From positions 1 through 39,240 of the IMG/VR virus record IMGVR_UViG_3300025132_000101: 39,240 nucleotides of DNA; one strand, 5' to 3'. The translations under genes were made by a program, and so were the position numbers. This DNA is from a virus. A model generated the notes under the pieces. It had not been told where the DNA came from and did not search any database. It saw only the letters and a list, made by a program, of their open reading frames with translations. Below, piece by piece: positions 36,781 through 39,240 of the stretch (position 1 is the stretch's first letter; every line of letters begins with the position of its first letter).

Positions 36781-39240
36781 ATGGCAAATCGTCGTCCTAT
36801 AGTCCTTAACAATGCCGGTTATCAGGAATTACTGCCTAGTGGAGATCAAATAGTAGGGGATGCTACGCAAACTGAAAAAGGTTTGATGAGCGCTTCTGAC
36901 AAAGTTAAAATAGATGGAGTAGAAGCTGGAGCAACTGCTGATCAAAGTGGTGCTGAAATTAAAGCAGCATATGAACAGGAGGCTAATGCATATACAGACG
37001 CTAAAAATACAAAGCTTGCTGGAATTGAGACGGGAGCTACGGGAGATCAAAGTGCAGCTGAGATTCGTGTCTTGGTTGCTGCTGCTGATAACAGTAATGT
37101 ATATACCGACGCTGATAGCAGCAAACTGGCAGGAATAGAAAGCGGAGCCACAGGAGATCTCACTGGCGCCGAAATTAAATCACTATATGAAGCAGAAACA
37201 AGCGCATATACAGATACTAAAGACACTAAACTTACAGGTATCGAGGCCGGTGCAACTGCTGATCAAACTGGTGCTGAAATTAAGGCACTGTATGAAGCAG
37301 AGACAGGCGCATATACAGATACTAAAGACACTAAACTTACAGGTATCGAAGATGGTGCAACCGCTGATCAGACGAATGCTGAGATCCGCAGCGCAGTTGA
37401 TGCTGCCTCAGACTCCAACGTCTTTACTGATGATGATCATACTAAACTGGGTAGTATTGAATCTGGTGCACAAGCTAATGTGGCCCACAATCTGAGCTAC
37501 ACAGCGTCTAGTCGTGCTTTAGATATTAGTAATGGGACTGGGATAACCTTACCAGAAGTAACTACAAGTGATGCTGGACTAGCCAGCTCTACCGATAAAA
37601 GTAAGCTAGATGACATAGAGGTAGGGGCTACAGCTGATCAAACCGCCGCAGAGATCCGTTCATTGGTTGATTCTGCCTCAAACTCCAACGTCTTTACTGA
37701 TGCTCAGAAAGCAAAGGTTGATGACATCACTTCAGCAAACCTTACTGACCTAGACAACCTGCCTACAAATTTAGCTGGGAAGGCTGATCTTGACGGTAAC
37801 GGAAAAGTTGTTACATCTCAAATTCCCGATTTAGCTATAACTCAATTTCTTGGAACAGTTTCAACTGTTAGTAATCTGACCACTCTTTCTGGACAGCTTG
37901 GCGACTTTGCCTCTGTAACAAATACTGGGATTCTGTACGTCATTGTGAGTAATAATGGCAGCTCTGCAAGCGACTGGCTTGCTATGCAATACCCTGCATC
38001 CACAACAAACATTGGATACGTTGCTTCAACTCGTGCAGTTACATCTAACACAGGAACAGGCTTTACCTTTCCCGAAGTAGCAGTAAGTGGTAACTCTGGT
38101 TTAATGACTGGAGCACAAGCTTCAAAACTACAGGGCATTGCAGCAGGCGCTGAAGTAAACGTGGGCACTGATTTAACTTATGACGCGTCGACTCGTACGG
38201 TTGAAAGCAGCACTGGTGCTGATGCAACCATTCCTCACGTAGTTTCTAGTGGTAGCTCAGGTTTAATTAGTGGAACTGATAAAGCAAAGTTAGATGCAAT
38301 TCAATCAGCGGCACAGGTTAATGTTGGTTTAGATGGAGTTACAACAATTAGTGGCAATAGTGATAATAACATTACCTTAGGTACAGATAAAATTGTATTA
38401 AATGCTGGAACAGGCTCCGCTCACTTTGATGGCAACGTTGGCATAGGCACGAGTAGTCCGGACGCTAAATTAAATATTAAGCAAGGTACTGAGGCCATTA
38501 GTGATGGTATTCGTTTGACACGGTCAAACGGAAACGCATCTTACACACACTATATTGATACAAGTTCAAAATATAATATCGTAAATAGTAGCCCTGGAAA
38601 TGCGGATCATACATTCCTTACAATTGCCTCAGATGGTAACGTCGGTATTGGCACAACTACTCCCGCTACGCGGTTAGAAGTAAAAAATAACGATAACATG
38701 CCTGGTGGAACTATTCAAAGATGGACTGCAGATACTGGGTCAAACGTACGAGCCTGTAGCTTCTTGGCTCCTGAAACAGACGATCTCGTCTCACCGTTTA
38801 CCTTCAAAACTAACAACTCTTGGAATTTCCGAATTGACACCACAGATGCTTTAACAATCGCAGCTAACGCTAGTGTCGGCATTGGCACGACTAGTCCTAG
38901 TCAGAAGCTAGAAGTGGCTTCAACCGCTCCTAGGATAAGAATTACAGATAATGATACTACTGCTTCTACAGCGACTTCTTACCTTGAGTTTTACGGTAGT
39001 GATGCAAGAGCTGGAGTTATCTACACCGATTCCAGTGGATTAAACGTTCGAGCTGATAATACTGGCGGAGGAAAGCTTAGTTTCTGGACAGGAACCTCTT
39101 CAAAGATGTTAATTGATGCCTCGGGCAACGTTGGCATTAATACGACTGATCCAAAGGAAAAGTTAGACGTAAATGGTGATATTTATCTGTCATCTACAAA
39201 TGAATACGTAAAATTTGCCGTAGGAAATTCCGGTACAGAG
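36781..39240 (+). CDS. Long tail fibre, 3' end outside window
   Basis: 820 codons without a stop up to the window end. Residues 35-310 are tandem repeats around GATADQTGAEIKALYE, AYTDTKDTKLTGIE and SNVFTDAQKAK, each with a GIE(A/S/D)GA turn. A pattern of alternating beta and coiled segments like this is common in cyanophage fibres. From about residue 545 onward, repeats around NVGIGTSSP, NVGIGTTTP, SVGIGTTSP and NVGINTTDP appear; these usually precede a peptidase S74 chaperone, which should lie just beyond the window. A trimeric receptor-binding fibre is likely. A 42-bp direct repeat lies at about 37203 and 37308 (105 bp apart), which suggests recombination-driven repeat expansion. Confidence 0.88.
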   Translation, partial: MANRRPIVLNNAGYQELLPSGDQIVGDATQTEKGLMSASDKVKIDGVEAGATADQSGAEIKAAYEQEANAYTDAKNTKLAGIETGATGDQSAAEIRVLVAAADNSNVYTDADSSKLAGIESGATGDLTGAEIKSLYEAETSAYTDTKDTKLTGIEAGATADQTGAEIKALYEAETGAYTDTKDTKLTGIEDGATADQTNAEIRSAVDAASDSNVFTDDDHTKLGSIESGAQANVAHNLSYTASSRALDISNGTGITLPEVTTSDAGLASSTDKSKLDDIEVGATADQTAAEIRSLVDSASNSNVFTDAQKAKVDDITSANLTDLDNLPTNLAGKADLDGNGKVVTSQIPDLAITQFLGTVSTVSNLTTLSGQLGDFASVTNTGILYVIVSNNGSSASDWLAMQYPASTTNIGYVASTRAVTSNTGTGFTFPEVAVSGNSGLMTGAQASKLQGIAAGAEVNVGTDLTYDASTRTVESSTGADATIPHVVSSGSSGLISGTDKAKLDAIQSAAQVNVGLDGVTTISGNSDNNITLGTDKIVLNAGTGSAHFDGNVGIGTSSPDAKLNIKQGTEAISDGIRLTRSNGNASYTHYIDTSSKYNIVNSSPGNADHTFLTIASDGNVGIGTTTPATRLEVKNNDNMPGGTIQRWTADTGSNVRACSFLAPETDDLVSPFTFKTNNSWNFRIDTTDALTIAANASVGIGTTSPSQKLEVASTAPRIRITDNDTTASTATSYLEFYGSDARAGVIYTDSSGLNVRADNTGGGKLSFWTGTSSKMLIDASGNVGINTTDPKEKLDVNGDIYLSSTNEYVKFAVGNSGTE

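Noticed and set aside
36947-37495. Two short plus-strand open frames inside the fibre
   Set aside because: They lie in another frame of the repetitive fibre gene, which is continuous to the window end.
1-39240. Prophage or lysogeny module
   Set aside because: No integrase, repressor, excisionase or att-like structure was recognised; the GTAG elements could be recombination sites but have no partner gene here.

Overview
The window looks like part of the genome of a tailed double-stranded DNA phage (Caudoviricetes), most likely a cyanophage. Supporting evidence: a complete large terminase, a portal-like protein, a capsid/decoration pair, a fibre with the tandem GATADQ-type and NVGIGT-type repeats common in cyanophage fibres, a cyanobacterial-type group 2 sigma factor inside the virion gene block, and two small proteins (near 1030 and 36000) that resemble short cyanophage proteins. 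No integrase, repressor or tRNA was seen, and no tail sheath, tube or baseplate gene could be recognised, so the morphotype stays open.

Layout. (1) 1-4510: about 18 very small, tightly packed genes on the minus strand, many coupled by ATGA or TGATG overlaps, with one plus-strand gene among them. They are separated by 13 hairpins whose minus-strand loop is always UAAC; in four cases the loop contains the stop codon. (2) 4510-5731: a non-coding divergent region with three kinds of ordered repeats (ACGGC boxes at helical-turn spacing, a nested palindrome, and exact 31-bp tandem units) plus a GTAG-triplet inverted-repeat element. It is the best origin/control-region candidate here. (3) 5732-19456: plus-strand genes of probably internal or structural virion proteins: Gly/Ala-rich and glycine-zipper proteins, a small protein with a peptidase S74 tail, a minus-strand SleB-type cell wall hydrolase, and a 1233-residue Gln-rich protein made of 82 unbroken 11-residue repeats. 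(4) 19481-30467: head genes: TerL, a structural protein, portal, a scaffold-like protein overprinted on the portal C-terminus, sigma factor, two minus-strand intruders (Ig-like protein and HNH endonuclease), major capsid candidate and decoration candidate, then a strong terminator. (5) 30523-39240: a helix-hairpin-helix protein, connector-like and structural proteins, a second GTAG-triplet element, a SWIM-type zinc protein, fibre accessory proteins, and a long fibre that runs off the right end.

How it works together. The left arm looks like a block of short accessory or early genes diverging from the control region. The right arm is a virion assembly block in which many genes have their own TA(C/G)AAT-like -10 element 23-29 bases ahead of the start codon. 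The phage sigma factor, together with host RNA polymerase, is a natural candidate to read these promoters, but that is inference.
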